Below, in pieces: positions 17,867 to 26,208 of a DNA stretch of 38,956 nt. The notes under the pieces were generated by a model that ran no database searches, was not told the origin of the DNA, and was given only the letters and a program-made list of their open reading frames with translations. The position numbers and the translations under genes were made by a program. The stretch comes from Klebsiella pneumoniae. GTDB taxonomy: Bacteria > Pseudomonadota > Gammaproteobacteria > Ga0077536. The DNA is taken from positions 1 to 38,956 of the forward strand of contig CAMAXW010000034.1 of assembly GCA_945862315.1 (NCBI GenBank), given 5' to 3'. The stretch's first letter is position 1; every line of letters begins with the position of its first letter.

Positions 17867-18865
17867 ATGAAAAGCGCGCCGCCCGCGGCCAGCCTGTTTA
17901 CCCCTGCACAGCTGCAGGCGCTGCGCCCGCGTTCGAATTGGCGCGGACTGGCCCTGGTGGCGCATGCCTGGGGCGTGGTGGGTGGCAGCCTGTGGCTCGC
18001 GGCGTGCTATCCCACGCCGGTGGTCTGGCTGCTGGCAGGGGTGGTCATCGGCAGCCGCCAGCTGGGTTTGCTCATTCTGATGCACGATGCGGCGCACGGT
18101 TTGCTGGCGCGCACTCCATGGCTCAACCAACTGTTGGGGCAGTTGGGCTGTGCTTGGCCGACCTTCGCCGATACCAGCACCTACCGCGCTTATCACTTGC
18201 GCCACCACGCTCACACCGGGCAAGCCGAGGACCCCGATAGAGGGCTGACGAGCCACTATCCTATTACCCGACGCAGTCTGTGGCGTAAATGCTGGCGTGA
18301 TGTCTCCGGGCAAACCGGCTTCGCGCAACGCCGCGCACAGTGCCGTGCGGCCCTTGGTAGCGCGGGCACTGCGTACCGCCAGCGGGCCGCAGGATTTTGG
18401 CGCGCGCTGGGTCCGCAATGCCTCACCAATGCCGCGCTGGCGTTGGCCCTGTGGCTGATGGGGCAGGGGTCTGCCTATCTGTGGTTATGGTTGCTGCCAC
18501 TGCTGACTTGGCAGCAACTGGTTTTGCGCCTACGGAATATTGCCGAACACGCGGTGGTCCCCGACGCTCACGACCCCTTTGGCAATGCGCGGACCACGCG
18601 GGCGAATTGGCTGGCGCGCGCGCTGGTGGCGCCATACTGGGTGAACTACCACTTGGAGCATCATTTGCTAATGTGGGTGCCTTGCTATCGACTCCCCTTG
18701 GCGCATGCCTTCCTGAAAGCCAACGGTTATGGCGCACGTTTAACGCTCAGCGCGGGCTATTTAAGGGTGCTGGCGGAGGTGACACGGGCAGGCAGTCCCG
18801 AGGATCCGCCCGACGTGCGGGTGCGGGCGATGGGCACTTTTGGCGGGGGCTTCTCGGCCGAGTAA
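17867..18865 (+). CDS. Membrane fatty-acid desaturase family protein
   Basis: This 332-residue integral membrane protein carries all three histidine boxes of the di-iron desaturase family: HDAAH at residues 73-77, HLRHH at 110-114 and HLEHH at 262-266. Hydrophobic segments lie before box 1 and between boxes 2 and 3. The family inserts double bonds or hydroxyl groups into acyl chains or carotenoids using O2. The ATG starts three bases after the stop of the PPOX-fold gene. A redox partner is not evident nearby, although the preceding flavin-type protein may be one. The substrate is unassigned. Confidence 0.85.
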   Translation: MKSAPPAASLFTPAQLQALRPRSNWRGLALVAHAWGVVGGSLWLAACYPTPVVWLLAGVVIGSRQLGLLILMHDAAHGLLARTPWLNQLLGQLGCAWPTFADTSTYRAYHLRHHAHTGQAEDPDRGLTSHYPITRRSLWRKCWRDVSGQTGFAQRRAQCRAALGSAGTAYRQRAAGFWRALGPQCLTNAALALALWLMGQGSAYLWLWLLPLLTWQQLVLRLRNIAEHAVVPDAHDPFGNARTTRANWLARALVAPYWVNYHLEHHLLMWVPCYRLPLAHAFLKANGYGARLTLSAGYLRVLAEVTRAGSPEDPPDVRVRAMGTFGGGFSAE

Positions 18866-18960
18866 GTTGGCCACGGGGCGGGCTTGGTAGGGCGCGCAAC
18901 CGGCCGTGATGGCGCCGCGCTTCAATATCCACGGCAGTCGTTTTTATTGGGGAGGTGAGG

Positions 18961-19704
18961 ATGCCTTTAACTGCGCCCCGCGTGCTGGTGTTCCAGCATT
19001 TGGCGGTCGAACACCCCGGAGTGTTTCGGGATTTTTTGGTCGCGGATGGTTTTGAGTATGTACCGATAGAACTCAACGAAGGCGCGCTCATTCCAGCGTT
19101 AGACGGTTATGCCGCGCTGTGGGTGATGGGCGGGCCGATGGACGTCTGGCAGGTGGATGCCTACCCCTGGCTCGTGCCTGAAATGGCGGCGATCCGGACC
19201 GCCGTGATGGACCAAAATCTGCCCTTTTTAGGCTTTTGCTTGGGTCACCAGTTGCTCGCGGCCGCGTTGGGTGGTGCCGTGGGTTTGGCGCGCGAACCCG
19301 AAGTGGGAATACTCCCAGTGCGGCGCACGGCGGCGGGTGATGCGAGTCCCTATTTCACCGGCACCGAGGCAGATTTTGAGGTCTTACAGTGGCATTCGGC
19401 AGAGGTTACCCAACTGCCGCGCGGCGCGGCTTGTTTGGCCAGTTCGCCCCGCTGTGCGGTGCAAGCCATGAGCTTTGGCCAGCGGGCTTTCTCGATGCAG
19501 TTCCACGTTGAGATAACCCCCAACACGGTGAGCGAATGGGCTGCCATCCCGGCTTATCATTTGGCCCTCGAGCATAGCCTTGGCGTCGGCGGTGCCGCTG
19601 CGCTGGAGCGTGCGAGTCAGACCCACGCGGCCAGCTTTAACGCGCTGGCGCGCCGAATCTATGAGAATTGGCGCAGCACCTGCGGGCTGGTGCCTAGACG
19701 GTAA
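18961..19704 (+). CDS. Class I glutamine amidotransferase-like protein
   Basis: This 247-residue stand-alone class I amidotransferase has Cys93 in GFCLGHQLLAAALGG and the His182/Glu184 pair in FHVEIT forming a complete triad. WVMGGPMDVWQVD provides the oxyanion region. Relatives include the GMP-synthase glutaminase domain and gamma-glutamyl hydrolases. A GTG six bases earlier is possible, but the strong GGGGAGG sits five bases before the ATG at 18961. No synthetase partner is adjacent. It directly precedes the N-methylglutamate operon, so hydrolysis of a gamma-glutamyl amide is conceivable. Substrate unknown. Confidence 0.83.
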   Translation: MPLTAPRVLVFQHLAVEHPGVFRDFLVADGFEYVPIELNEGALIPALDGYAALWVMGGPMDVWQVDAYPWLVPEMAAIRTAVMDQNLPFLGFCLGHQLLAAALGGAVGLAREPEVGILPVRRTAAGDASPYFTGTEADFEVLQWHSAEVTQLPRGAACLASSPRCAVQAMSFGQRAFSMQFHVEITPNTVSEWAAIPAYHLALEHSLGVGGAAALERASQTHAASFNALARRIYENWRSTCGLVPRR

Positions 19705-19797
19705 CGCTGCCTGTGCGGCTTATCTGCAGGGCGAGAATGAGTCCGTGGCGTGACCGCCCATCCGGGTAGGTTGCCGGTCAAAAATTTGCGCTCGATG

Positions 19798-19836
19798 GGT
19801 TGCATGAGAAACAACTTTGTTGCCTATAATGCAACC
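19798..19836. promoter_or_regulatory. Nested inverted-repeat operator before the N-methylglutamate operon
   Basis: GGTTGCAT (19798-19805) and ATGCAACC (19829-19836) form a perfect outer inverted repeat. An internal GTTGC at 19819-19823 forms a second dyad, GTTGCCTATAATGCAAC (19819-19835), centred on the -10 box. The two GTTGC elements in the same orientation start exactly 20 bases apart, about two helical turns. An AACAA/TTGTT dyad lies between them. A dimeric repressor binding here would block RNA polymerase. No regulator gene occurs in this window. Confidence 0.55.
19800..19830 (+). promoter_or_regulatory. Putative promoter of the mgd-gmaS-mgs operon
   Basis: A perfect -10 hexamer TATAAT lies at 19825-19830, with TTGCAT at 19800-19805 as a -35 element at a long 19-base spacing. 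The expected transcription start falls at about 19836-19838, on or next to the ATG at 19837. No ribosome binding site precedes that ATG. The long spacer may mean activator help or weak basal expression. Confidence 0.5.
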
Positions 19837-21078
19837 ATGTCACTTCGTCTCATCAAATACGCACTCAATCGAAATCACGCAGAACCGCGTTTTTTCAACA
19901 CCCCCGACGCCCTGCGCGACACCTACGATGTGGTGATCATCGGGGGGGGCGGACATGGACTCGCCTGCGCCTACCATTTGGCGGCAGAGCACGGCATCCG
20001 GCGCATCGCGGTGATCGAAAAAGGCTACTTGGGTGGTGGTAACACCGGGCGAAATACCACTATCGTGCGCTCGAACTACCTGACCCCTGAGGGCGTATTG
20101 TTCTACCAGCGCAGTGTGGAACTTTTTCAGCAACTTGCCTCAACGCTCGATTTAAATCTTTTCTACTCTACCCGCGGACATTTCACGCTGGCTCATTCGG
20201 AGGCCACGCTGCGGACCATGCGTTGGCGCGCGGAGGTCAACCAGCACTATGGGGTGGATAGCGAGCTGGTGACGGCAGAGGATGTCAAAAAAGCCTGCCC
20301 ACAAATTGATCTCTCCTGCGGGGGTAATCATCCCATTTTGGGTGCTTTGTTCCATGCACCAGGCGCCATCGTGCGTCACGACGCGGTGGCGTGGGGCTAC
20401 GCGCGGCGCGCCTCCCAGCTGGGGGTCGAAATTTTTCAGAACACCGAAGTCACGGGTATTGAGACCAGCGGTGGCCGGGTGGTTGCGGTGAACACCACGC
20501 GCGGCCGCATCGCGACCGAAAAAGTGGTCTCGGCGGTCGCCGGCTCCACGCCTACGCTGCTCAAGATGGTGGGCTTAAAAAGCCCCGTGGATATTTTGCC
20601 CCTGCAAGCCTGTGTCACAGAACCCATGAAAGCTTGGCTGGACACCATCATTGTGTCGGGCACGCTGCATGTATATGTCAGCCAGACCGCGCGGGGGGAA
20701 CTCGTCATGGGGGCGGCCGTCGACCCGGCAGAGCTGCATTCCACCCGCTCGTCCTTAGAATTTGTGACCTCGCTGGCCGACCAAATGCTGGATCTTTTTC
20801 CCTTTTTGGCGGGCGTAAAAATTGTCCGGCAGTGGGCAGGCATGGCCGATATGACCCCAGACTTCGCACCCGTGATGGGTATCACCGAAGTGGGTGGTTT
20901 TTATCTGGACGCTGGCTGGGGCACGTGGGGTTTCAAGGCTACCCCCGTGTGCGGCGAAACCATGGCCTTCACGGTTGCGCACAATACCAATCACCGGCTC
21001 ATTGAATCCTTCGGCATGGAGCGCTTCCACCGCCTCGCCATGTTGGGCGAAAAGGGCGCTGCGGCGGTGGGACATTGA
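19837..21078 (+). CDS. mgdA: N-methylglutamate dehydrogenase subunit, sarcosine oxidase beta-like
   Basis: This 413-residue flavoprotein resembles SoxB. The FAD-binding motif is VVIIGGGGHGLACAYHL (residues 32-48), followed by GGNTGRNTTIVRSNY. RHDAVAWGYARR contains the histidine (His181) that corresponds to the covalent FMN-binding residue of heterotetrameric sarcosine oxidase. With the next three subunits it should oxidise the N-methyl group of N-methylglutamate to glutamate. The frame is open back to a GTG at 19750, but the ATG at 19837 matches SoxB N-termini and is placed at the predicted transcription start. The alternative of true sarcosine oxidase is less likely because gmaS and mgs genes follow in the same operon. 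The symbol follows operon order in methylotrophs. Confidence 0.82.
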   Translation: MSLRLIKYALNRNHAEPRFFNTPDALRDTYDVVIIGGGGHGLACAYHLAAEHGIRRIAVIEKGYLGGGNTGRNTTIVRSNYLTPEGVLFYQRSVELFQQLASTLDLNLFYSTRGHFTLAHSEATLRTMRWRAEVNQHYGVDSELVTAEDVKKACPQIDLSCGGNHPILGALFHAPGAIVRHDAVAWGYARRASQLGVEIFQNTEVTGIETSGGRVVAVNTTRGRIATEKVVSAVAGSTPTLLKMVGLKSPVDILPLQACVTEPMKAWLDTIIVSGTLHVYVSQTARGELVMGAAVDPAELHSTRSSLEFVTSLADQMLDLFPFLAGVKIVRQWAGMADMTPDFAPVMGITEVGGFYLDAGWGTWGFKATPVCGETMAFTVAHNTNHRLIESFGMERFHRLAMLGEKGAAAVGH

Positions 21079-21082
21079 GACG

Positions 21083-21349
21083 ATGAAACACTTCGATTGC
21101 CCCCTCATTGGTCGCCGCCCACAGCAAGAATTCCTGTGCAGCGGTGCCTCTATCGACATCATCCTCATGGACGACGCAGACGCCGCGCGTGAAGCCCTGT
21201 ATTTCGGCGATGCCACCGCCCGGGTGAAACGCGAGTGGTGGTATCACAAGCCCTCGCGGCTATGGTTTTTACTCCAACGCGATACCGGCACAGACACGGT
21301 CATGTCGGTCGAACTGGCTACGCAGGTGCACGACCATGACCGCCCGTAG
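21083..21349 (+). CDS. mgdB: N-methylglutamate dehydrogenase small subunit, sarcosine oxidase delta-like
   Basis: This 88-residue protein lies between the beta- and alpha-like subunits and overlaps the next gene by 14 bases. Recognisable delta features are DCPLIGRRPQQEF at the N-terminus, W53-Y-H55, and RLWFLLQRDTGTDTV, which matches the RWF..RDT.T pattern. In sarcosine oxidase delta, zinc is held by Cys6, Cys9, a histidine and a later cysteine. Here Cys6 and His55 remain, but position 9 is isoleucine and the last cysteine position is arginine, so the zinc site looks lost. The start is the ATG at 21083, four bases after the mgdA stop, with only a weak GAGA upstream. It is probably a structural subunit. 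Confidence 0.78.
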   Translation: MKHFDCPLIGRRPQQEFLCSGASIDIILMDDADAAREALYFGDATARVKREWWYHKPSRLWFLLQRDTGTDTVMSVELATQVHDHDRP

Positions 21350-24221
21350 ATTGCCGTCCCGTGCGGGCGAGTGGATCAATCGTTCACTTGAACTCGAGTT
21401 TGAATTTGAAGGCCAGCGCTATGGGGCCTACGGCGGCGACACCATCAGCAGTGCGCTGCTGGCCGGTGGCCGACGGGTGTTGGGCCGCAGCTTTAAATAT
21501 CACCGCCCACGTGGGGTGCTGTCGTTTGCTAACCACGACGCCAACGTGCTGTTGGAGACCGCCACCCGGATCAACATCCGGGGCGATGTGGAACCCGTGG
21601 TGGCCGGCGAGCATTACCGGGCGGTTAACACGTTGGGCGGGGTGGACCGCGACCGCGGCAATTGGTTAGAGAGGTTTTCGGCCTTTCTACCGGTCGGTTT
21701 CTACTACAAGGCTTTCTACCGGCCGGCCTCGTTCTTCCCGCTCTGGGAGCGCGTTATTCGCCGCCTGAGCGGGCTGGGACGGATTAACGAAAAATTTCCC
21801 ACCACGCGCGGCATTACCCGGCGAGTTACCTGCGACACCCTCATTATCGGCGGGGGCGCGGCGGGTCTGGCTGCTGCACTAGGGCTGGCGGCGGCCGGCA
21901 AACGGGTGGTCTTGGTGGACGAACACCCCTTCCTCGGGGGCAGCCTGTGCGGGGCGCAAATGGACGCGGAGCCTGGGCGCTGGTGCGCCGCGCAAATCGC
22001 GGGCTTGCGGCAATACCCTAATCTGACGGTCCTCAGTGGCGCATTTGCAGCGGGCTATTACGCCGATGGCACGGTGCCGGTCATCCGGTCCGACGGCATG
22101 AGCATCGTGATTGCCAAGACGATGATCCTCGCCACGGGTGCGATTGAGCAGCCAGCGGTTTTTCACAATAACGATTTGCCCGGGGTGATGCTGGCCTCCG
22201 CCGCGCGTCGATTAGTGGGGTGCTATGGCGTGGCGCCCTGCCGCGACGCCGTGGTGCTGGCCGGTAATCTAGACGCCTATACCGCGGCGCTCGCGTTGCA
22301 TGGCAACGGCATCAATATCGTGGCGATTGTGGATCTGGAAACGGCGGATGAGCGCGGCCCGCTGGTCGCGGTTGCGCGCGCTGCCGGGATCCGGGTGGTG
22401 TCGAATAGCCAGATAGCCGCAGCGCATGCGCGCGGCGGCGAACTCGCCGCGGTCACCGTCAATGCGGCGGGCAGCGCCGGTGAGGCGGCGGGCGAGCGCA
22501 TCACCTGCGACGGTCTTTTGATGAGCGTGGGCTGGGCCCCAGCGGCGCATTTGTTAGCGCAAGCCGGCAGCCGTTTTGAGTTCGATGAAACGGTGGGGCA
22601 ATTGCGGCCAACCACACTCCCACCGGGTATTTTTGCGGCGGGGCGGGTCAATGCGCGCCATACCCTCAACGATCGCATTGCCGATGGCGTGGCGGCGGCC
22701 GAAGCAGCTTTGGCGTGGCTGGCGGGGACCCCCGTTGCAGTCGCGCGACCGGCGCTGGAAACCCAACGGCGGTCGCACCCGTTGCCGCTGGTGGAGCATT
22801 CGGGGCGCAAAAATTTTGTCGATTTCGACGAAGACATCCAAATTGAAGACCTGCGAACCAGCATCCGCGAGGGCTTCGACAGCGTGGAGCTTTTAAAACG
22901 CTACACCACCAACGGCATGGGGCCCAGTCAGGGCAAACACTCGAACGTCAACGCGGCGCGTTTCCTGGCCCACTATCACGCTAAGCCCATCGGTGCCGTG
23001 GGCCAGACCACTGCGCGACCCTTCTATCATCCCGTGACGATGGGCGCTTTGGGTGGCCCGCGCTGGCGCTCGCACTGCGAGACACCCCTCATCGCCGCCC
23101 ATACGGCGTTGGGTGCTACGTGGGTAGAAGTGGGCGCTTGGCGGCGGCCGCGGCATTACCGCGCGCGCGGGGCGGAGCATGCGATCGTGGAGGAATACCG
23201 TGCGGTGCGCGAACGCTGCGGCTTTATCGATGTCTCCACGCTGGGCAAACTCGAAGTTTATGGACCAGACGCCGGTGCGTTGTTGGATTTGGTCTACACC
23301 TCCAGACTCTCCCGTGCCCCGGTGGGGGTGACCCGCGTGGTGATGGCCCTGGACCAGCGCGGCATGATTTCCGATGACGGCATCACCGCACGCTTAGGGC
23401 CCGACCACTATTACGTCACGGCCGGCACCGGACATGTGGTGGCGACCTGCCGAGAAATGAACCAACTGGCGGCCTTGTGTCGACTCAACGTGAGCGTGGT
23501 GGATCTCACCCGCCATTGGGCCGCGATCAACGTCGCCGGGCCGCTGGCCCGCGAACTGCTGCAACCGCTTACCGATATCGATTTATCACGCGCGGCCTTT
23601 CCCTTTCCCGAGGTCCGCGAGGGCCGTGTGCTGGATGGCCCGGCCCGGCTGATGCGGGTCGGGTTTGTGGGCGAAGCGGGTTATGAAGTGCACGTGCCGT
23701 ACTCGCATGCAGCGCCGTTGTGGGCGGCGCTCAGCGCGGCCGCGCCGCACTTTGACGCTCGCCCCGTGGGGGTCGATACCCAGCGCTTGCTGCGCTTGGA
23801 AAAAGGCCATCCCATCGTGGGCTTAGATACCGATGGCGTCATGCATCCTTTTGAAACCCCGCTGGCGGGTTTGGTCAAAATGGACAAGCCGCGTTTTATG
23901 GGGCGCGCGGCGTGCGAATATTTGCAACATAACGTCACCCGCCGCTTAATCGGCTTTACCACCCCGCATAACGACCCGGCCGCACCGATTGAGGAATGCC
24001 ATCTCATGGTGGACGCGCAACGTATTGTGGGGCGCGTCACCAGCGTGGGTTTCAGCCCAGTTCTCGGTCACACCATTGGGCTTGCCGTGGTGGAGGGTGA
24101 GGGACTGCATGCCACTCAATTCAATATTCGCATTGGTGGCGGCCAATTGGTCCGTGCCCACCGCGCCGAAACGCCGTTTTACGATCCCACTGGCGCGCGC
24201 TTATTAGAGGTGACGCCATGA
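21336..24221 (+). CDS. mgdC: N-methylglutamate dehydrogenase large subunit, sarcosine oxidase alpha-like
   Basis: The 961 residues are close to SoxA length. The order is: an N-terminal ferredoxin-like (Fer2_4) region (residues about 15-100, GQRYGAYGGDTISSALLAGG), a dinucleotide-binding domain starting TLIIGGGAAGLAAALGLAAAGKR minus its ends near residue 170, a second nucleotide site around DAVVLAGNLDAYTAALAL, and a C-terminal aminomethyltransferase (GCV_T) half from about residue 590 (GRCERSGF-like turn at RERCGFIDVSTLGKLEVYG, and LRLEKGHPIVGLDTDG). The GCV_T half binds tetrahydrofolate and receives the methyl-derived carbon as methylene-THF. It overlaps mgdB and ends in an ATGA overlap with mgdD. 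All domains look intact. Confidence 0.85.
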   Translation: MTARRLPSRAGEWINRSLELEFEFEGQRYGAYGGDTISSALLAGGRRVLGRSFKYHRPRGVLSFANHDANVLLETATRINIRGDVEPVVAGEHYRAVNTLGGVDRDRGNWLERFSAFLPVGFYYKAFYRPASFFPLWERVIRRLSGLGRINEKFPTTRGITRRVTCDTLIIGGGAAGLAAALGLAAAGKRVVLVDEHPFLGGSLCGAQMDAEPGRWCAAQIAGLRQYPNLTVLSGAFAAGYYADGTVPVIRSDGMSIVIAKTMILATGAIEQPAVFHNNDLPGVMLASAARRLVGCYGVAPCRDAVVLAGNLDAYTAALALHGNGINIVAIVDLETADERGPLVAVARAAGIRVVSNSQIAAAHARGGELAAVTVNAAGSAGEAAGERITCDGLLMSVGWAPAAHLLAQAGSRFEFDETVGQLRPTTLPPGIFAAGRVNARHTLNDRIADGVAAAEAALAWLAGTPVAVARPALETQRRSHPLPLVEHSGRKNFVDFDEDIQIEDLRTSIREGFDSVELLKRYTTNGMGPSQGKHSNVNAARFLAHYHAKPIGAVGQTTARPFYHPVTMGALGGPRWRSHCETPLIAAHTALGATWVEVGAWRRPRHYRARGAEHAIVEEYRAVRERCGFIDVSTLGKLEVYGPDAGALLDLVYTSRLSRAPVGVTRVVMALDQRGMISDDGITARLGPDHYYVTAGTGHVVATCREMNQLAALCRLNVSVVDLTRHWAAINVAGPLARELLQPLTDIDLSRAAFPFPEVREGRVLDGPARLMRVGFVGEAGYEVHVPYSHAAPLWAALSAAAPHFDARPVGVDTQRLLRLEKGHPIVGLDTDGVMHPFETPLAGLVKMDKPRFMGRAACEYLQHNVTRRLIGFTTPHNDPAAPIEECHLMVDAQRIVGRVTSVGFSPVLGHTIGLAVVEGEGLHATQFNIRIGGGQLVRAHRAETPFYDPTGARLLEVTP

Positions 24222-24862
24222 GTACGGTGCGCGCTGCCGCAATGCTGGCCCGCTATGCGGATTGCGGTGCCACGCTTGGTGACGTCGCGGGCATGCAAAC
24301 TGGCGTGAGCGTGCCGGGTGCGGCGGACTCCTCGCACTGGCTGGCCGAACTCACGCCGATCGCACGCGTGCTGCTGATGGGCGCGGGTGCTGCGTCCGCG
24401 CTCCGCGCAGCCAGTCTGCCGGCGCCGGCCCTACTTGGCATGGTGGCCACAGCCCTCGCTGGCGTGGCACAGATTGCGCCGGGTCAGTACCTGGTGTCGG
24501 CGTCGGCTACGAGCCCGCACGCGGTGCCGGTGTTGGAAGGCTCGTCCAACTGGCTCGTGCTGCCGATTGAATACGCCGAGTTCGCCTTAGGGGGGCCGAA
24601 TATCACGGAGCTAATCGCAGAAATTTGCACCGCTGATGCGACCGCGCCCAGCGCCACGGCTTGGTTTCCGACCCAGCTTTGCGGGTTAGATGCGGTGCTC
24701 GTGCGGGCGCTCGACGGCTGGCATGTGCTGTGCGCACCCGCCGAAGCCCCCTGGCTGGGTGGCGTGCTGCTCGGCCTCATCGAATCACTGGACGGCGGGC
24801 TAATCGGCTATAACGACTACCTGACCCTATCGTCTCAAAATGCTGAGGAGCATTCTCAATGA
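24218..24862 (+). CDS. mgdD: N-methylglutamate dehydrogenase subunit, sarcosine oxidase gamma-like
   Basis: This 214-residue protein takes the SoxG position after the alpha-like subunit, with ATGA overlaps at both ends. Sequence support is moderate: the C-terminal half ([49 protein letters not shown]) follows the gamma pattern of the GCV_T-like YgfZ/SoxG fold, whereas the N-terminus is diverged. In sarcosine oxidase the gamma subunit packs against the alpha GCV_T domain and has no known cofactor. Position and length make the assignment reliable even though the family is variable. Confidence 0.78.
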   Translation: MSTVRAAAMLARYADCGATLGDVAGMQTGVSVPGAADSSHWLAELTPIARVLLMGAGAASALRAASLPAPALLGMVATALAGVAQIAPGQYLVSASATSPHAVPVLEGSSNWLVLPIEYAEFALGGPNITELIAEICTADATAPSATAWFPTQLCGLDAVLVRALDGWHVLCAPAEAPWLGGVLLGLIESLDGGLIGYNDYLTLSSQNAEEHSQ

Positions 24863-26193
24863 ATCTTAAGCAGGCAAAAAAATTCCTGGCAGATAACCAC
24901 GTGCGCTATGTGCTGGCGCAGTTCGTCGATATTCACGGGGTCGCTAAAACAAAATCGGTTCCGGTGTCTCACTTCGAAGACATCCTAGGCGCTGGTGCAG
25001 GCTTTGCGGGTTTCGCCGTGTGGGGCTTGGGCATGGAGCCGCACAGCCCGGATTTTCTGGCCGTGGGCGATCTCGACACCCTCTCTTTGGTGCCTTGGCA
25101 GCCGGGTTATGCGCGCATCGTGTGCGACGGACGAGTGCTCGGGAAACCCTATCCGTTTGATACCCGTTTTGTGCTCAAGCAGCAGGTGGCGGCGGCGAGC
25201 GCCAAAGGTTGGACGCTGAACGTCGGCATTGAGCCCGAGTTCATGTTGCTAGAGCGCCGCACGGACGGCTCTTTGGTGCCGGCCGACGCGGGCGACACAC
25301 TGGATAAGCCCTGCTACGACTACAAAGGTCTGTCGCGCAGCCGCGAAATGCTGGAGCGGTTGGTTGAATCGCTACAGACGGTGGGATTCGATGTTTATCA
25401 AATCGATCACGAAGACGCGAATGGTCAGTTTGAGATTAATTACACCTACAGCGATGCGCTCAACGCCGCTGATCGCTATGTGTTCTTCCGCATGGCGGCG
25501 GGTGAGATTGCTAACGAAATGGGCCTGATTTGCACTTTCATGCCCAAGCCTTTTCGCGATCGCGCGGGCAGCGGCATGCACATGCATCTGTCGTTAGCGG
25601 ATGCGGCGGGGACTAATCTTTTCCACGATGCCAAAGACAAGCAGGGGCTAGGGCTGTCGAAGATTGCCTATCATTTTCTCGGGGGGCTGCTGGCCCACGC
25701 GCGTGGGCTGACGGCATTGCTCGCGCCCAGCATTAACTCTTACAAGCGACTGGTGGTGGGGGAATCACTGTCCGGGGCAACGTGGGCACCGGCCTATATC
25801 AGCTATGGCGATAACAACCGAACCTCCATGGTGCGCATTCCCTACGGTCGGTTGGAGTGCCGGCTGCCCGATCCCAGCTGCAACCCCTATCTGGCGACGG
25901 CGGCGGTTATGGCTGCGGGGATGGATGGGATCGCCCGCAAACTTGACCCCGGCCCGGCTCAGAATCTCAACCTCTACGCGCTCAGCCCTGCCGAGTTGGC
26001 CGAACGTGGGATCGCCGTGTTGCCGCAAAATCTGGGTGAGGCGCTGGATGCGCTGGCTGCCGACCCGCTGTTCGCGGAAAGTTTGGGGGCTGGTGTGATC
26101 GGCGAATTCATCAAAGTTAAGCGCATGGAATGGATCGAATACTCCCGGCATGTGTCCAGCTGGGAAGTCGATCGGTATCTCGAGTTCTATTGA
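24859..26193 (+). CDS. gmaS: Gamma-glutamylmethylamide synthetase (type III glutamine synthetase)
   Basis: This 444-residue member of the glutamine synthetase superfamily has [21 protein letters not shown] and [10 protein letters not shown] as metal and substrate segments, and NSYKRLV and [11 protein letters not shown] as nucleotide/glutamate segments. GmaS joins methylamine to glutamate with ATP hydrolysis, the first step of the N-methylglutamate pathway. Its start overlaps the mgdD stop by ATGA, and the three glutamate-synthase-like genes follow, so GmaS is far likelier than a housekeeping GlnA; there is also no GlnA-type adenylylation context. GlnT is another name used for this type. Activity on other small amines is possible. 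Confidence 0.85.
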   Translation: MNLKQAKKFLADNHVRYVLAQFVDIHGVAKTKSVPVSHFEDILGAGAGFAGFAVWGLGMEPHSPDFLAVGDLDTLSLVPWQPGYARIVCDGRVLGKPYPFDTRFVLKQQVAAASAKGWTLNVGIEPEFMLLERRTDGSLVPADAGDTLDKPCYDYKGLSRSREMLERLVESLQTVGFDVYQIDHEDANGQFEINYTYSDALNAADRYVFFRMAAGEIANEMGLICTFMPKPFRDRAGSGMHMHLSLADAAGTNLFHDAKDKQGLGLSKIAYHFLGGLLAHARGLTALLAPSINSYKRLVVGESLSGATWAPAYISYGDNNRTSMVRIPYGRLECRLPDPSCNPYLATAAVMAAGMDGIARKLDPGPAQNLNLYALSPAELAERGIAVLPQNLGEALDALAADPLFAESLGAGVIGEFIKVKRMEWIEYSRHVSSWEVDRYLEFY

Positions 26194-26208
26194 TTTAAGG
26201 AGTACCGG

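Noticed and set aside
17516-18418. 300-residue open frame antisense to the PPOX-fold and desaturase genes
   Set aside because: It spans two well-supported genes, has no recognisable motif and is rich in Arg, Gln and Pro.
19837-24862. Reading the four subunits as ordinary sarcosine oxidase
   Set aside because: They are co-transcribed with gmaS and the three separated glutamate-synthase domains, whereas sarcosine operons usually carry glyA, purU or similar folate genes. The call remains by context and not by an active-site residue.
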